From Rubrobacter sp. (lineage in GTDB: Bacteria > Actinomycetota > Rubrobacteria > Rubrobacterales > Rubrobacteraceae): a DNA stretch of 6,117 nt. The translations under genes were made by a program, and so were the position numbers. The stretch is from positions 1 through 6,117 of the forward strand of contig JADDPM010000122.1 of the NCBI GenBank assembly GCA_016781885.1, written 5' to 3'. This document shows, piece by piece, positions 4,935-6,117 of the stretch. The notes below the pieces were generated by a model. That model was not told the origin of the DNA and did not search any database. It saw only the letters and a list, made by a program, of their open reading frames with translations. Positions within the stretch are counted from its first letter, which is position 1; each line of letters begins with the position of its first letter.

Positions 4935-5981
4935 CTACTCTCGCAGCTTCCCCGGCCCGTCGCTACCCTTTGCATCCGTGACCGGGCGCACGATGACGGA
5001 CCCGTTGCGCAGGGCCACGACCTTGACCTCGGCGCCGGTCTTTATCGTGGCGGAGTTGCGGTCTTCAGGGAAGGCTCGCCACCGCTCGCCGTGGACGAAG
5101 ACGAGGCCGCCCACGCCTGATGCTACCGGGCGGCGGACGATGCCGACCTCTCCGATCATGCCCTCGCTCCCCGTGCTCACCCGCCACCGCTTCATCCTCC
5201 GGTACGTGAGGGAGACCGAGAGCAGGAAGAGCGCCGCGAGGGCCGCCAGTGCCCAGAGCGCGTAAGGCGGAACGCCGGTACGCTCGGCGAAGGTCATCGG
5301 CTTCTCGACGACCGCGGCGCCGCTCGTGCGGAGCGTTATGCCTTTCGGCTCGACCGTCTCCCCGTCCACAGCCTCCAGAACCGAATCGAGGTCCGGCTCG
5401 ATATGTTCGACGACGCCGAGTTCCAGAGCCTCCCCGGCGTCCACGGAGGCGCTCTCCCTGACGGAGCTCTCGGCCCACTCCTCGTTGCGGCCGTGGGCGC
5501 CGGCCAGGCCCGTCATTAGGGCGGTGGCGTCGTTGGTCGCCTTCTCGCCTAGAGTGCCCAGGATGTCCCGGCCGCTCGCGTCTACCGGGTGGGCCGCTCC
5601 GAGCCTCGTCTGCGGCGCCATCGCCGCCATGTCGCTCCCCATTACGATGAATGTCCCCGCGCTCGCCGCCTGAGCTCCGCGCGGGGCCACGTAGGTCAGG
5701 ACTGCCACGTTTCCGGCGTTGCTCTCGGCCTCGACTATCTCCTGGGTCGAGTCCAGACGACCGCCCGGTGTGTCGAGCTCCAGGACGACGGCTCCGACGC
5801 CGGAGTCCTCGGCCTCGGAGATTACGCGCTCCACGTAAGCCGCCGTCCGGCCGCCTATCCTGCCCTCGATGCGGGCGAGATTTACCTCCGGGCTCTGGTC
5901 TTGGGCTGCTGGTTCCGCGGTCCACGGGCCCAGAGAGATTAGTGCCAGCAGCAGGAACAGGTAGGTAAAGGAAAGCCTCAT
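4935..5981 (-). CDS. nfeD: NfeD-family membrane serine protease (ClpP-class domain plus NfeD OB domain)
   Basis: The product is 348 residues. A signal peptide or N-terminal anchor (about 4-22) leads to a ClpP/crotonase-fold protease domain, residues 33-205. It carries LDTPGG (69-74), the nucleophile serine in AASAG (Ser107) and a lysine 40 residues later in GEKATND (Lys147). This matches the Ser-Lys dyad spacing (41 residues) known from the archaeal homologue PH1510. The linker GAAVVEKPMTFAERTG is typical of the family. One clear membrane helix follows (about 240-260, then YRRMKRW). The C-terminal NfeD OB-fold domain covers about 269-334 (GMIGEVGIV, then VFVHGERWRAF, then GSVIVRPV). Homologues with the protease domain usually have several helices here and about 430-440 residues, so this one is compact. 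NfeD proteins usually pair with an SPFH (stomatin-like) protein. None follows downstream, and the upstream side is cut by the window edge. The ATG has only a weak AAGAG ahead of it. Confidence 0.93.
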   Translation of the reverse strand: MRLSFTYLFLLLALISLGPWTAEPAAQDQSPEVNLARIEGRIGGRTAAYVERVISEAEDSGVGAVVLELDTPGGRLDSTQEIVEAESNAGNVAVLTYVAPRGAQAASAGTFIVMGSDMAAMAPQTRLGAAHPVDASGRDILGTLGEKATNDATALMTGLAGAHGRNEEWAESSVRESASVDAGEALELGVVEHIEPDLDSVLEAVDGETVEPKGITLRTSGAAVVEKPMTFAERTGVPPYALWALAALAALFLLSVSLTYRRMKRWRVSTGSEGMIGEVGIVRRPVASGVGGLVFVHGERWRAFPEDRNSATIKTGAEVKVVALRNGSVIVRPVTDAKGSDGPGKLRE

Positions 5982-5996
5982 CTCTTGAGCGATTCT

Positions 5997-6026
5997 ACTA
6001 TGATCCTTGCGGGAAGCCGGTGTGAA
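5997..6026 (-). promoter_or_regulatory. Candidate promoter of the nfeD gene
   Basis: On the minus strand TTCACA (6026-6021, five of six to consensus) and CATAGT (6002-5997, four of six) are 18 bp apart. The start point would be only about 8-10 nt before the ATG at 5981, giving a nearly leaderless mRNA, which fits the absence of a strong ribosome binding site. An overlapping TAGAAT (5997-5992) is a better -10 but has no -35 at the right distance. Confidence 0.3.
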
Positions 6027-6117
6027 CGGAGGTTAGGCGACGCGTGGAAATGTTGCTTTCGTGGTAAGGGAACCACTAGCATACGGTGTTGTTGCAGTTA
6101 GGGGAAAGGCTGTCGGG

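Noticed and set aside
5065..5925. Second minus-strand long frame within nfeD, rich in Arg, Gly and Pro
   Set aside because: Its composition is typical of an out-of-frame reading of GC-rich coding DNA. The NfeD frame carries all family motifs.
1..6117. A defence island, CRISPR array, mobile element or biosynthetic cluster
   Set aside because: No spaced repeats, transposase, integrase, nuclease, reverse transcriptase or toxin-antitoxin pair could be recognised on either strand.

Overview
The window is high-GC DNA. Its genes suggest a Gram-positive actinobacterium, and a Rubrobacter-like lineage is my best guess. The support is strong G/C preference at third codon positions in the two large genes, an LPXTG-type cell-wall anchored protein, and purine-rich AGGAGG ribosome binding sites. 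The lineage is an inference from style, not from any marker gene.

Layout. Positions 1-301 hold what may be the frameshifted 3' end of an unidentified gene. It is followed at 305-901 by an unrecognised six-helix membrane protein with a very good ribosome binding site. Positions 902-1021 carry a short tandem repeat and a -10-like box in front of a SnoaL-like ester cyclase gene (1022-1431). That gene is broken by three single-base frameshifts. After a gene-poor stretch with a candidate terminator, a minus-strand gene (2191-1727) encodes a small secreted protein. It has a signal peptide, an Ala/Glu/Lys repeat stalk and an LPKTG sorting signal. It probably starts at TTG. The divergent spacer 2192-2515 contains its likely promoter, a 50-bp tract of only 20% GC immediately upstream of the -35 box, and then a strongly G-skewed tract.

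The centre is one large plus-strand gene (2516-4573), a YyaL/SPATA20-family protein. It joins an N-terminal thioredoxin-fold domain (CHWC) to an alpha/alpha-barrel domain. It converges on a minus-strand nfeD-type gene (5981-4935), which encodes a membrane-anchored ClpP-class serine protease with a C-terminal NfeD OB domain. The 361-bp convergent spacer holds no gene I can support.

Functional view. The window does not form one pathway. The intact products are a membrane protein, a wall-anchored protein, a redox-fold protein and a membrane protease, so most relate to the envelope or protein quality. No CRISPR array, tRNA, rRNA, insertion sequence or recognised defence system is visible. The most useful observations are the decayed ester cyclase with a preserved upstream repeat and promoter, the LPXTG protein with its UP-element-like promoter, and the compact NfeD with only one apparent membrane helix after the protease domain and no SPFH partner in view.
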